Below, in pieces: positions 12,601 through 26,285 of a stretch of DNA of 64,000 bases. Where the stretch lies: positions 7,378,001 to 7,442,000 of the forward strand of contig HG738137.1 in NCBI GenBank assembly GCA_000499405.2. The letters run 5' to 3'. This DNA comes from Onchocerca volvulus (taxonomy: Eukaryota; Nematoda; Chromadorea; Rhabditida; Onchocercidae). Position 1 is the stretch's first letter; each line of letters starts with the position of its first letter. A program made the position numbers and the translations under genes. The notes below the pieces were generated by a model that was not told the origin of the DNA, made no database searches, and saw only the letters and a program-made list of their open reading frames with translations.

Positions 12601-15600
12601 CTCTATGAAGTGAAACATTATATTGTGCAACAATGAGAATAATGTAAAAATCATTGATTTTTGATTTTAATGCTGAAATGTTCACAATGAAGAATTTTAA
12701 ATATTTGTAAATTTTGTTAATGAGAAAAAAAATTCATTTCAGTTTATTTTGAAAGATTATGACATTTATTAGTAAATATTAAGAAAATTAAAAATGCTTT
12801 CTTATCACTCAAACTTTCTTATCGTCAAATTTTCTTATCAAACCCTCTTATCAGTTATGCTTTCTTATCAACTAATACGTTAAATCTACCGATGATTTCG
12901 AAATCTGATATTAACGACAAGAAAGACAAATGCCATTCCTACACCACCAAGAGCAATTAAAGATAGCATTACGAATAATAGAACTGCGACATGTTGACGT
13001 TCACGCACAACAATTGTTGAATCTAAAGGCGGTGTCCAATCTAAAAAGTTCACGTGAAGACGACTTAATTTCTATTGCAAATATTTCAAATTCATATTAG
13101 AAAGATCATTCAATGATCAAAACTTTAATCAAAAAATCTTGAATCTTGACAAGTCTCTTAACAAAACTTCTATTTCATCAGCAATATTTTGCTCGTTGAC
13201 AATCAATCAATAAGACAGCAAAGGTATTTATCAATACCTTCAAGAGCAGAATTGAGTCTGAGGACAGCTTCTGTGCCATCAAATATGCCAAAGTTCACAT
13301 ATGAACCATTTTTCCATTGCAAAATTTCAACTAAGCCAAGTCGTTCGTTATTTTCAAACTCAACTCGTCCCTAACAAACGACAATTATTTGCACTAATAA
13401 TGGTAAATGTAAAATTGAATTTGACTCTTTATCACTATTAATGATTATTTCATACTGAAACATGAACAATTTTAATCTGCTCTCACTAGTTACGCATGTT
13501 ACGTATGCTTTAAAGAAAAGAACTTTTTTTTGCCCACAATCAAAATAATATAAACAATAATAAATTGGTAAGTTTTGGTATGAGACGGAAGTTGCTAATC
13601 TAATAGTGACAAAACCAAAGGGTTAAATGGACAAAGGTCAATGATCAATATAAAATCAAAACAAAAAAAAAAAAGAAAGAACTTCTTGTGTACTTACCGT
13701 GACGCCAATAAATGACGTGCTGCTGACAGCTTGTTGTAATTCGGCACTAAGTTTAACCCAATCCGCTGTATCACTTGCGTCTGCTATTGACGTGAAGCCA
13801 TCACGTTTATAGTGAAGTTGGACGACGTGTTCGATGGCTAAAGCAAGTGTCCACAGTCCATCATACACATATCCTTTGAAAAGACTTTCCGGTAATGATT
13901 CGTCTCTAAGACTAAGCTCCGTACGAATTGCTGATACCGTCTAAATAATACTTAAATTCACTTCATTTAATTGATGAAGTGAGCAAATTTGATGACATTT
14001 ATAAATTTCAATTAATTAAAATGCTTCGAATCCAGGTTCTCTGCTTACTCAAATACAGATAGATACTGATCTAATAACTCAAAATGAACTAACTTTATTA
14101 GCAACAGTAAGTCGAACAAGCCTTTGTGAATAGGGTGAAAATTCCACTGCAAAGTGATTTTCGATTACCTGCTCGAGCTCTTCTATTGTACAATTGACAT
14201 CGGTTAGATTATGCCACCAATCACCTAAATATCGAACTTTCGAACTAGCATTTAATTTACAATAGTCAAAATTGCTTAGCATTTGGACATTTTTAAGTAA
14301 ATTAAGTAAAGCATACTTTTTATCAAGTAAAAAAATCGATATTTCGCATCGATTCTTCATGAACAGTTTCTGACGAAAATCTTTTAATTATTTGTTGTAA
14401 TCAATTTAACAGTTAAACATTTTCAATAAAAATATAAAATTGAAAGAAGACTTTTGATGATAGCTTTTGGCAAATATTTTTATATTCTCGAAATAAAAGT
14501 GTTTGTTTAAATAATTTTTACTTTAAGAGCGAGAAAGAATGCTCTTTACTTTGTTCCAATTCATCTATTTAATTAAATAAATGGGCAATTTTACTAAATC
14601 ATTTCAAGTTTTCTTTTTTTTTTTTTGATCTCGAGTATTGATTTTCTGTAAATTATACAAGAATTTTTGAAAATTTTGGCAATTTATGCTATGACTAATC
14701 CTCTAGAGATACTCAAATTCCGTCATGCAATTGCGTGTTAGGAAAGCGTACAGCGGCGTATCGCCATCTTAATCTTGAGCTAAATCACGACAGATCACAG
14801 ATTTATACTTACTTTTATGATAACCGGGTAATATCCAGGCATAATTTTCACCGTACATACCCTTTTGATAAGCTTCACATAATATTCGCACAGCTAATGA
14901 TTCCTCAAAATCACCGATAAGAATTCGAGCGTCACGTTTCTAAATAAGAAAATGTCAAAGCCAAAGTAATTAAAACAATTATTAGTTTTTTCAAGCTTTC
15001 TTATCCGAACGAAGACTGAAAGGAAACCATTTGAAAAGATTACTTTTCCTGATTGTAAATTATTTTTGGTATTTATTTGATTATTGCTAATTCAATATCG
15101 TAAAACTTTATTATTCATTGATTCCATAACAAAGTTTCTGGGATTAGTTTCCAACTCGAGAATGAATGCGATTTATTTTTCAATTTGATCAACTCAACCA
15201 ATCAATTATGAAGCAAAAATCAACTGATAACTGAAAACCTTTAGCGCAGCAAGTTCATAACCAATATTTTCAATCTCATCATGCGTAATTCCAGCAGTAT
15301 ATATTACTTGAACGCCAAATCCATGCTCTAATCGTGTTGTCAGTGATTCATGTGGCTTTAATTGCAAATTATATATCATTTAATAATTTCTTTGCTGATA
15401 AGATTAGTGGTGAACGAATTTTATCAATGCATTTCAGGAATTTTTAGGCAAAACAGACATTTGTAATTTGATGGTTCAAAGATGCTGAAGTGTGTGGGAG
15501 AGAGGAAAGGAGTCGAAAATTTTTAAAAGGTGGAAAAAGTTTTTAAAATTTCTCCAATGCTCTCAGTCCGTTGAAAAATGTTGTTGATAAGATCCAAGAT

Positions 15601-18155
15601 TTTGATTTATGGTTGTATTTAAGAAAACGTACCATACAACCACTTTCACTATTTTCAGCGATAGCAAATTATATCGCTGAAAATTTTAATTATTTTTAGA
15701 AACAAACCAAAATGAGAGTTAAATTTTCATTTAACTTTTTGATTTCCTCTTACCAGTGAAAAACGTGGATCATCGCTTTGCTTCAATGTGCCAACGCGAG
15801 TCCAATTAAATTGAAAAATGAGATGACATCGTGCTAAATTTGAATTCTGATATCCAGGTACCATACGGAAAAACGTTGGATACATCTGGAATTTCAATAG
15901 AATAATGCAGAAAGCTTCTTAAATGGCAAGTTTGGCATTATCATTGCATATATCATTGAAAATTTATTCCAAAAATTCGATTCTTCATTATCATTTGAAA
16001 TTCTATTTAGCGCAAGACTTATCAATTAATTTGTTTTCTATTATTTTTGATGAAATACTGATAAGAACAAAAAATTCTTTCGAAATTTAAAAAACGAAAA
16101 AATACTATATAATCTTTGAATTCCTTATTCAAAAGTTCAATTAATCATTATTTATGCAAAAATGGGTTTTCATCAAAAGTAGATGTCAAAATCTAGAAGA
16201 GCCGATTTTTCGACCGAAACATTTTTGTATAATTTGTAACTTTCGACATAATTCTGACTATTAGTATGGAGCTTTTGATTATCAGTAATTGAAATATTAA
16301 ACTGGAAATATTCGAAATTTGAGAGGAAATTAAATTAGTATGCATTGTTATGGTAGTGTCCTTTCGAGAACATGTCATCTGTCCAATATTGTCAACAAAA
16401 ATAAAGTAATAATGTCTAAATTAAATGGCCAAGAAAATAAAATATACTTAAACGAGCAAATTAGTTCTATTAGCTCGGCAGAAATAAAAGCAATAAGTAG
16501 TTGAAAGGTTTCTATCGCTGCAAATTTCAAAGTTTTAGGCTGAAATTTTCCAAGTTGCATCCAATAGCATTGTAAATAGGAAATGACATGCTACTCATGT
16601 GTCAACTTATTTGTTCTAACCCGATTATTCAGCTTATTCAGCTACATCATAATCGTCATCTTCATTTAAAATTTCTTTCTCCATCCTGACTTTACTCTAT
16701 TTGTTTGCAATCTTGAAAAAGAGTGACGGAAGTAGTCTGTGTTTTGTCTAGCAAAGATATTTTTTTATCACTAATTAAGCTAATTTAATTGCTTAAATTT
16801 TAGTACTAATCTTTGCTCTTTTTAGATGATTGATGAGAAGAATATGATGATAATATTCGCCACCAGGTTTCAAAGGTTTAATTTACGACTAATTTTTAAA
16901 TTGATAAGATCAAACTTCCTGAGCATCTGCGGTTGCAAATTTTGCATGTAATTCGGCATATGATAAATGTAAAATATGCCAATACTTGGATGCCATAGCG
17001 ACAACTTCGTTGACATTTGTGCATGCATCACCAAAAAGTGCAAAAGGTCGTGGATGTGCATTCATCAGCTCGAACAGTGCTTTCATACCAAGTGCTGTCT
17101 TGCACTATAATTTATGCAATTTCAATCATGTGCACTTTTTGCTTAGAAATTATTTATAAAATTAAAATCGATTTTTACTTTGAATTTTAAGGAAAATTTT
17201 TTCTGAAATTCTTAAAAAATTGTATTTCTGCAAATATTGCCAGTGTCAGATATTGTTGACCTATTGCTTCAAATATGAAGTTTTTTTTTTTTTAAAAAGT
17301 TTTAGAAATCAGTCAAAGTTTTATAAAAATAAATAGAAAGAAATATTGTAGCAATCAATTTAACTGATTTTCAGCTGTCTAATTAGCAAGCAATTCTTTA
17401 TTTTTTAAATTTATTCAAAAATCCATAGAACATTTACTCGTATATTTGAACTAGTTAGAAAAGCAATTAAAATGTTTAGTTTTGAAGAAACTAAAAAAAA
17501 AAAAAATCAGCCAAATTTGTTCAAATCAATCGTATTTTCATTTATTCCTCAGAGTCTTTAGTTTTCATTACAAAATTTAATTTTTTAATTTGAAAATAAT
17601 CTTTGGAGAATTAAAAGTGCATAATTAAAGAAGCTTAAGAATTAAATGCTCGAATTTCCTGAGATTACTCGGGAAATACCTCATATTTGAAGCAATAGAT
17701 AGTGTTGCCGATTTTTGTTTTATCAATTAATGAAGAAAGCAAATTCCTTAAGAAATGCTGAAATGAAAGCAAATTTAAGCAGGATCAACTAAAATTTCTC
17801 CAAAATCTCTAAATTAGGTTCAAAAATTGGTCTCGTCGGAAATATTCTTTGATCTGAAGTTGGAATGATATTCAGAATATTATTGAATTAACGAAGCTGA
17901 TAAAAATGATAATCAGGAAACCTCGGTATCCTTGAAATGAAGTTTCAAATAGAAATCATTGAGAATGCAGGATTGATTGTGAATATGTTCCAGAGCTATA
18001 TTAATAGCAGATTCGAGCACTTTTTTATATTGAATTGGCAAGAAAACGCCGATCGGCAAAGGTGTTCGATCTACCTGTTTCTGTACTTTTCGGCATTCTT
18101 GGCCATGGCCAGGCCATATTTGTGCAATTAATAATAGACATATCAAGCAATGCAT
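9634..18155 (-). CDS. gbb-2: GABA-B receptor subunit 2 (class C GPCR)
   Basis: Metabotropic GABA receptor subunit that pairs with subunit 1 at the plasma membrane and couples to G proteins. Exons from the 5' end: 18155-17922, 17104-16916, 15885-15754, 15355-15239, 14939-14813, 14224-14094, 13940-13698, 13370-13238, 13040-12890, 12396-12264, 11894-11664, 11369-11268, 11154-11017, 10869-10783, 10540-10431, about 10356-10286, 10180-10091, 9735-9634. The first fourteen join in frame (716 codons). They give a signal peptide ([14 protein letters not shown]), a venus-flytrap domain ([61 protein letters not shown]) and seven membrane helices with [61 protein letters not shown] and [10 protein letters not shown]. 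These wordings are those of subunit 2 rather than 1. The last exons encode a leucine-rich coiled coil ([27 protein letters not shown]), as in subunit 2 tails. One junction (10431 to 10356) does not keep frame. Confidence 0.9.
10286..10540 (-). other. gbb-2: gbb-2 tail junction with a frame conflict
   Basis: The exon after the seventh helix (10540-10431) reads [18 protein letters not shown] and reaches a possible donor GA|gtaagt with two bases of a codon left over. Unspliced, the same frame ends at once (GAG TAA). The next exon-like block is open only in the frame reading [20 protein letters not shown], which needs either zero or one carried base from acceptors at 10352/10351 or 10357/10356. 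From there onward the remaining two exons join perfectly. So either a tiny exon, an alternative donor, an isoform that stops early, or a base error is involved. Confidence 0.6.
12449..12589. repeat. 26-bp tandem repeat in a gbb-2 intron
   Basis: About five copies of a 26-base unit (ACTGTAGTGCATGCATGATA followed by TGCGAC, with small variants) lie in the intron between the gbb-2 exons at 12890 and 12396. Each unit contains the self-complementary octamer TGCATGCA. The open frames over this stretch on the minus strand are cysteine/histidine-rich artefacts of the repeat. Confidence 0.9.
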
Positions 18156-18182
18156 ACTTCTACACCAATGATAAGAAGGCAA
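18156..18182 (-). other. Leader region of gbb-2 with candidate spliced-leader acceptor
   Basis: The open frame continues upstream of the ATG at 18155, but only to a TTG. A GTGTAG acceptor-like site at 18160-18161 lies four bases before the ATG, so 18155 is the likely start: it puts the hydrophobic signal peptide at the very N-terminus. Confidence 0.45.
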
Positions 18183-20739
18183 AATGACGTAAGTAACGTA
18201 AGTAACGTGAAATAGTAAAATAGAGGAAATTGATCAAAGCTTCATTATATTATAAGGCAGTAAAATAGCAGCAGATGAATAGGCCAAAATTAAACTAAAG
18301 CAAAATATAGATGATAGAATTTCATTGAGCTGAAATTAAATTGAAATTCGATTTTTTGAATTAAATTGAATTAAATCAAATCGAACAGTTAAGTTGGATC
18401 AAATTAAAATGAATTGGAGGCTATAAATTGGATTGAATGAAGATAAACTAAGTGTACATGAAATGAATTGATTTAAGATTTGATTTAAATGCTTCATATT
18501 GGTATAGTCGAAATTAAAATTAATCAATAAATTCTATTTGATGGATGCTAGCATTGACCTATGATGAATTCTTATTTCCACTTTCATCAGAAATATGCTG
18601 CTAATGAATTCATACTTCAAAAAAAAAAAAAAAGATCAATAGTAGTACAACTTGAGAATTTTTGAAAAATTAAAAAACAGCAGCGATTTTTGTCAAAATA
18701 ATAATCCATAAAAGGAATTCTAAACTTTTCCTCAAATTGTGACTATTTCCAACTTTTCAGAGAAGTATTAAAATACTGCTTACCTTGTGCTGGATTGATT
18801 AATCGAAGAGAAATGATTGGAATTTAAAAGTATCGATAAGATGAATTTAGATTCCGGTGTAATTGTCGAAATAACATTCAGGAATACTTTTAAAAAAATT
18901 AAAAAAATTCGAACAATTTGAGCCAGTAGAAAGGGCTTATGTGATTATTGGTACGACTTAAAAGAGGATTAAATTTACATTTTTTGAAGCTATTAATGAT
19001 AGGAAAAAAAATGTTTATTTAAAGCCAGTTGGAAATATCAACAAATGTCAAGGCTTACGCTTCGATTTAATCATGATAATATATCAGTTAATAGTAGATC
19101 ATTGATCAATATAAACTTGGGAACTGTTTAAGTGAATTTATAGAAATCTTTTACTGAATATTTTATGTCCAATTTCAGCAAAAAAAAAAATCGGTTTTTT
19201 TCCGTTTTTTTTTTTCTTTTTTTTTCAAGTATTAGTCTTTGTACCAAAAAAAAAGCTTATTAAATTTCGTTATTCTGAAATTGTAAGGCTGATTTGCATT
19301 GCATTTACAAACATTCCGAATGGATAAATCTAATTATTGTCAACTGTCGCTTGTTGAAGTATTAGTAATTGCAAAAGCCTTAAATAATCTTTTGTATTAA
19401 TGAATTGAATAACTTAAATTTAGATGAAAGTACTTATTGAACCGGCCAATGACCAAATAGGATTATATTAAATAATAATTTCTAATTTGTACGATCAGCA
19501 AATTTGGGAATGATGAAAATTGCTTAGCTAGGCTAGTATTTTAAAATGGAATCAAGGGTGAATGAAAAGGAAAAGAAAAATAAGTCAGGGGTGAAAGGTC
19601 AAAGGTTTGCTTCCATCCAATTCCCATATATTTATGTCGCACAGTTTTGTCCGTTGGGAATAAATTCGTAAAGTTATGAATGCTGAATTTTAATGTAAGA
19701 CTTGCACTCAGTGACCATTTCTATTTCTCGACGTCGTATATCATCGAAGTGACATTTCGCTTGCACTGCTTAAGCGACTAAAGTGAACGAAAAACTTTGT
19801 AATGAAAGATTGGAATATTCCAATTCGAGTCTTTTCGTACTTCAGCACAATTCTGGAATACTTTTTGGATTGTGTCCCTAACAAGTGACTTCCTTTTTCT
19901 GAAACTAAGCTAAAGTTAAAAGAAAGAATTTAAAAGTACATTTTACAAAAAGCCACATCGAAAATAAAACCAAAATTTTCTTGCTGAAACTAAACTTCAG
20001 CGTTGTATGTACGAAAATTAATGTATGATGTGGCTTAAATTGAATGATAAATTCATAGCAAACCATCCTGACAACTCACAGTTTGAAAATAAATGTTTGA
20101 ACAGTTGGAATTGTGCGAGTTTTTTCTCGAAGACCAGTACTCAATCATGATTAGCATGCAGTCTTCACGACTTGCACCTGCATATCAAGTTATATCATCA
20201 TATATAACAGAATGAAACTAATTATCAATTATCACTATTAAAGACTTATTAAGTTGACAAATCTTTCTAGCTGTGATTATTTCTTCAAAAAATTTATTAT
20301 TTATAAAAAAAAAAAAAAATCCATAAAAATTAAAATATTATCGAGAAAAATGGCTGTTTATCATCTATACATGTTCGAATATATTCTACTTGAATAAAAT
20401 ATTTAAAAATGCTAATTAGAGAAAGAATGAAGACCGTTGGAAAAGCATATAAATGGCCTATTGAAAGGAGAGTTGAGAAGAAGAAGAAGAACGATCACTT
20501 CAAAGTTTGGTTGGAAATTCGAACTTCGAAAAGGAACGCAGAAACTAACAAACAAACCAATAAACTATTTATTGCAGTTTAATTTTATTTAACAAAATTG
20601 ATAATGTCGTAAAATTACGATGAAAAATTGTTGAAATTTGGAGAAATATGAGATGCATTGGGTAAGAAAGATAAGCATGATAAGAGTGAGAAGTTTATCG
20701 TCGAGATTATTAGCAGCAGTTGGAGGAGGAAAAAGTCAT

Positions 20740-20960
20740 TGTTACGGATCACCTGTTCGTCGAGTAATTCATCATTAGGTCGGGTTGCCGAGTAGAACTG
20801 AGGTAACTCTGTGCTCGGATAGCAGTAGCTCCAGCCTTCAAGCAATTTTACAACAACAACAACCACCAGCCCATAAACAAAATAGATGTTGTTTGTAGGA
20901 GGAGATGATGATGATGAGAAGGAGGGACGAGAATGTCTTCGCTTTCTTATGCTTCAGTGA
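20740..20960 (-). other. Possible coding exon with a hydrophobic segment (unrecognised)
   Basis: On the minus strand a frame without stops reads a basic and serine-rich stretch, then FVYGLVVVVVVKLLEGW, then SYCYPSTELPQFYSATRP and NDELLDEQ before a possible donor gtgatc. The base composition is less AT-rich than around it and the wording is protein-like, with one hydrophobic segment. No matching downstream exon was found between 18.2 and 20.7 kb. It could be a first exon of an unknown gene or a chance open frame over a CAA/GTT-type simple repeat. Confidence 0.2.
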
Positions 20961-23477
20961 ATTGATTTAAAACTTGACAAAATCGTAGTTTTGTCTTGAT
21001 TCAATCCAAGTATCATCCAAATGCATCAAAGTTTATGCAAAAAAAAAGGCTTAATTAAAATTTTAATTTACAATTACTATTATTATTATCATTGCCAGTA
21101 ATCGTTTCAATTATTATCATTGCAATTGAATCATTGAATTTATGAACAGTTTAGATTGAATTCATCTCATCGTTTTTGCAACATTCTAGATTTGTAGTTT
21201 GTTGCATCTTCTTTTTATGATTCTAATCTTTTGGAAGTTACATTTTACATTCGTCTCTGCTAGCATTGAGCAAAAAAGTTGATTCAAAAAACTATTTTTT
21301 TGTACGAGACGATTCCAATTTGACACAAAATTCGATAGCTAATTATTTTGCTTTTGGTTAAATCGTTTGTCTTCATCTTTAGATTTGTGGCACTTTTATG
21401 GAGTTAGATTTCATCTCTGTAACTGATCAAGAAGTCAAATTTTAACAATTGAAAATTGATAATTGGCCAACAAAATTATCAAAAAATTATGAATGTGATG
21501 TTGTTGATCTGATAAATGGTGACAAGTCGGTTAGTTAATAATCAGTGCTAATGTGACAGCATTTTGTGGAATATTGGAGCATTAAAAAGGTCCAAATATA
21601 TCTGTCGCTTGGGAGGATGTTGATATTTCATCTGTCTCAGTTGTTATGGACTCCCAGGAGAGATGGGAACAGAAGAATAAGCCAAAAACTTATGGAAACT
21701 TGCAAAAGCAAGCTCTCATCCAATTTTCATCATATTTGCCTAACTTCCTAATCCTTTCTAATCTTCTCTTTTCGCATATCGTTTTCGTTTTAAATTATCT
21801 CATCATCATCTGATAAACATTTGAAATATCATTGAAATTCTCACTTGCATATTTCTACAATCACACACACAGATCAATTCTTTTCAAAAACGATACATCA
21901 AATAATGAGAAATTAGAGAGATAGGTTTTGCATTTTGAATAATCATTTCGAAAAGCCCAGAAAATTTCCATTAAAAGGCTATTAACGATTAATTATGGAA
22001 ATTTAATCAGAAGATCTCTTGCATCAGTCGGATTTTTATCCCTCCAAAGAGATAAGCTTTTAACAATGCAATTACGTTTCAAATTTCATTTAAATATAAG
22101 CTTTGTATGATCAAATATTGCCTTTTTTGTGAAAGAAAAAAACAAACCTTAAAATGAGGTATAATTGGTTTCGAAAGACAAATTAATAACAGTAATAAAT
22201 TAAAAAGTTTTAATGATGGATGACAAAAAGTGAAGTGCAAGAAATTGATGGAAGAAATGCGCAAGTTTTGCATAAAATGTAAAATAAAAAAAATATTGCC
22301 AACAAGAAAACGCAAAAAAGGTAACCATCGAACAACAGTAACAAAGTGAATGGCTGTTTAATAAACAAAAAGTAGTAAACAAACATATTTATTTGCATAA
22401 ATATTTGCTAAAAGAAATATTTTTGGAAAGTTTGCATAACTTAAAATGCTCATAAAGTAAGCAATTAAAGTAAGGCAAGAATAAACAAAAGAAAATAGTA
22501 GGATTGTTTTGCATGTCATACTGAAATCATCCTAGCCGGTGCCAACTTCAATTTCTAAATCAATCAATTTTTCAAATCACATCACATGTCAATTTTCTGT
22601 CTATAATCCATTCTGCAATCACCATTACTAACATCAATGATTACGAATGATTGCTTTTTTGTTGTCCTAAAATGAATTTTCTCATTCAATAGCCTTTTTA
22701 TTATTTTTCATATTTAAAAATACAATAAATAAAAATTTGATTTAATAGAACTCAATTTTGAACATTTCGTGCTGTTAATGTCATCTTCAGTGCAAGTTGT
22801 TAGTATCTGATGAATTGATTGGTTATTTTTTAAATTAAGCAATTGATGACAGTGAAAAATGATGCATAAAATCATGAAAATATCGCTCTTCTCAGACACA
22901 TTTATTCATTCATTTCTCTCTTAAACAGTGATGATCCTGAAAAAAAAGATAGTTGCCAAAATAATATTTGCTGCTGTCATTTAATCAAATAAGCAAAATT
23001 GCATCAACACATTTGGACTAAAATATACGATCAATAAGGGGAAATGGACGACACATTTCCAGAGCCAAGAATTAGCCAATTATGGATGACACATCAGAAA
23101 ATTTATTCATTTTCAAATTGTTGCAAACAATTTTCATATTTCCTGGATCTCTCAGCCTTCGACAACACATTCACCATTTGATTTTTTCATGTAAAATTCT
23201 CATCTATTGGGAATCCACAACTGGAGTGCATAATTTATTTCAATCTAAAATCACCATTAAACTTTTAAATTTAGATTGAAAGAAGATTTAGGCTAAAATA
23301 AACTATAATTTTAAATGCTCCAAATCTGCTGTGTCATGGATGTGAAAATGTCAATTTTGTAAATGAATTATAAAAAATGAAAAAAAAAAATGAAAAAAAA
23401 GCACAGAAAAAAAACCGCTAAAAAAATGGAGAAGCAAAGAATTTCTCAAGTTTACTTAAGTTGAAGAAACTTTTGGC

Positions 23478-23662
23478 TTTTAAATAAGTATTCCATGATA
23501 TTTAAATAAGTATTTTAATAAGTATTTCAAACAAATAAGTATTTTAAGTAAATAAGTATTTTTTAAATAAGTATTTAAGTACAGTATGTATATAAAGCAT
23601 TTTGTATTAAGTTTTTATTTTTATTTCATATTTAAATAAGTATTTAACCATAAAAATCATAA
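23478..23662. repeat. Degenerate AATAAGTATT array
   Basis: About seven to eight imperfect copies of a short AAATAAGTATTT-type unit within roughly 185 bases, with uneven spacing. It looks like a decayed simple tandem repeat. Confidence 0.7.
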
Positions 23663-23956
23663 GTATTTCATGCCAAATTTTTATTTTTATTTTGTTGAAA
23701 AATTTGAGCATAATGATGCAAATCATTTATTAAATCAAATGATTGAATTGATATTAATCAATTTTTGATTAAAATTATTGAGAATTAAAATGAGAAATTC
23801 TAGTGAATGGAAATTTGCTTATTTCATTTTGCATTTTGCACCGGAAAATTTGCGGCATTTATTTGCAATTCTTATGAATGAAAGATTTGACAGCATTTTC
23901 CTCTTCAAATTTCACATCAAATGTAAAGTTTTCAATTGATATTAGTTGTGTTTGTT

Positions 23957-23980
23957 ACACACACACACACATACACACAA
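23957..23980. repeat. CA microsatellite
   Basis: A run of about ten AC dinucleotides with one T interruption. Confidence 0.9.
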
Positions 23981-26285
23981 ATCTAAATTTCATTGTTATG
24001 ACGCAACAATAAACAACCGACAGATGTAATTGACCCGAAAGAAATGCACAAATCCATCGGGAAAATCGCCTTTTTTGCGATGCCATAAATTCAACTTCAT
24101 CAAAACAACTTCATCCATTCCATTTACCAACAAATCCAAAACTCTCAGTGCCACTTACAGAGTAATCTAATTTAACAGCACTTTGCATACATTTCAATCT
24201 AGTCAATTATCTCATCTTCTCTCCTTATTCTTCTGCTCTAATATGCTTAACTAATTGCGCTTTAAAATGCTTTAAAATATGACTCGCAAAAGATTGAAAA
24301 GAGACAAAAATATTTAAAAATATAATTGGAAAAATTGAAACAGAGACAAAAAGGAAAATTGTTTTCCCTCCCCTGAATTAGTTGAAATTTGAAGTAAAAC
24401 AAGTGTAATATTTTGATACAATGACATATAGCACTGATGAATGACAAAATAATTTGAAAAAAAAAAATCAACTGTTCTGCAATAATCATTGATGCGAACG
24501 TTTCCTCACTCAATGAATTTTTCTAGTTGCTTTAGTACTTGAAAATTCATCTTCTGAAGTCGTCCATTCGTCCTAAACTAACGAGAGATTCTTTGAATGT
24601 GTCGAAGATCTTGGAGGAAGATATTTCAGTGAATATTGCGATTCAAATTTGGCTGCATGATTATTAATCGCCAAAAATCAAATGGAATGAATGAAAATCC
24701 GACTAATTTTCATTTCTATTGAAATGAACTTCATTTTTATAAAAATTATAAATGTAAAAGCTTGTTGTGCCGTGTGATTTTTTATTAATGCGGTTTGCAC
24801 AGATGGAATTATTTAAATTAATGAATTATGGATTATTTGTTGCCTAGAAAACTTTAGCTGGACCATATTGTTGAGATTTTCATGATGTCATCGTCAATAA
24901 TATTGAGTTTAAAAAGAGTGAAAAACTTTTAATTACCATGAATTCTATATAAATAAGTGTGATTAGTCACAGATGTCAATCCAGAAATGCTATGAAAAAT
25001 ATCTGTTCTACAAATTTTGATGGCATAGAACAATGATGATGATAAGTAATTCTCGATCTTTTGATCCAAGCTTGATCGCTTTATTAATCTTGATACATGC
25101 ATTTGAATAAGACTGTAAATTTGAATTATTGCCAGAAAGGAAATTTATTTCAACTATTCTATACCTTTGAAAATGATTATTAACTAAAATTGAAGAAAAT
25201 TAAAGATTTTCTTTTTTTTTTTTTAAGGAAAGTAAAATAGAAGAAGCTAAGTTGTTAGCATAAAAGAAAGAGAAAGCAAAAATTATCAAGCCTAGCTTAC
25301 TACTGACAAAAAGTTGAAGAAAGATTAGAATAATTGAATCATTATTATTATTGAGCAAAGAATTAAGCTAAATTTCTTCCTTTTGGAAAAAGGTATGCTA
25401 TAGTATTCAGAGAATTATCAATTATTAATACTATAAGTAAAGAGACGGAAAATAAAAGATTTGAAATGCTATGTTGAAAAAAAGTCTAAGGCTCAAAATT
25501 ACAAAAAATTGATAATTGGTTGACATTCAAAAAGAAGTGAACTTAAACATATACTATAGATAGGAAAAAAAGTGACGTACATGTCGTACGAGTACTCGTT
25601 TCCATCGATTTTCTATATTTTATAATAATTCATAATAATTTTTCTCAGTTTATTTCAATAAAATTGTTCACGAACATTTCGCAAAACATTACAATGCTTT
25701 AATATAATAATCCCCGCATAAATGAGTCAAATAAAAGTTTCAAAATCATCTATTTGGAATATATGAATTAATTTTGTAATTAATCAATAATTGTTAAATG
25801 AATCCATTTGAAATATGTAAATAATTTTAAAAATGGCAAAGAGTATATGAAAGAGAGAAAAATAAGTCATCCAAATTTATTTAATTAATAGTTTTATTTA
25901 AGATCAACGGCCATCAACACCTTAGCTAATGATTTTAGGTTCTCATAATCCAACACAAGAATTTGATTTAAATAAAAATTTACACAGATAAAATTAAGTA
26001 GAGAATCGATATCGGCAAACTCAGTATAAATTTGATTCTTCAAGAAGTTTGTGTAATCAAATTTGACTAATCGATAGCCTCATTCATCGTTTTGATCTAA
26101 ACTACTAATTAGAACATAATGCGACTATCGTATTATGAGTATAGCTGTATTTCCTGCACAGATTAACAGAAAGCTTGAAGCATGATTTTTGTCTTCTATA
26201 GAATTTGATGTTGTGTTTCTGAATTTAAAAATAAATCAAATGATCGGAAAGAGTCAAATAATCAGAACATATTGTTATTTACACT

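Larger units (their letters stand above)
18183..26285. other. Long gene-poor region
   Basis: About 8 kb of AT-rich sequence upstream of gbb-2. It contains many A/T runs, a CA microsatellite, and a degenerate AATAAGTATT array. I recognise no gene. Two less AT-rich patches stand out, 20700-20950 and 21560-21760, each with an open frame but no family resemblance. The gbb-2 promoter probably lies near 18.2-20 kb. Confidence 0.5.

Noticed and set aside
12368..12685. Two overlapping minus-strand frames rich in Cys, His and Met
   Set aside because: They are translations of the 26-bp tandem repeat inside a gbb-2 intron.
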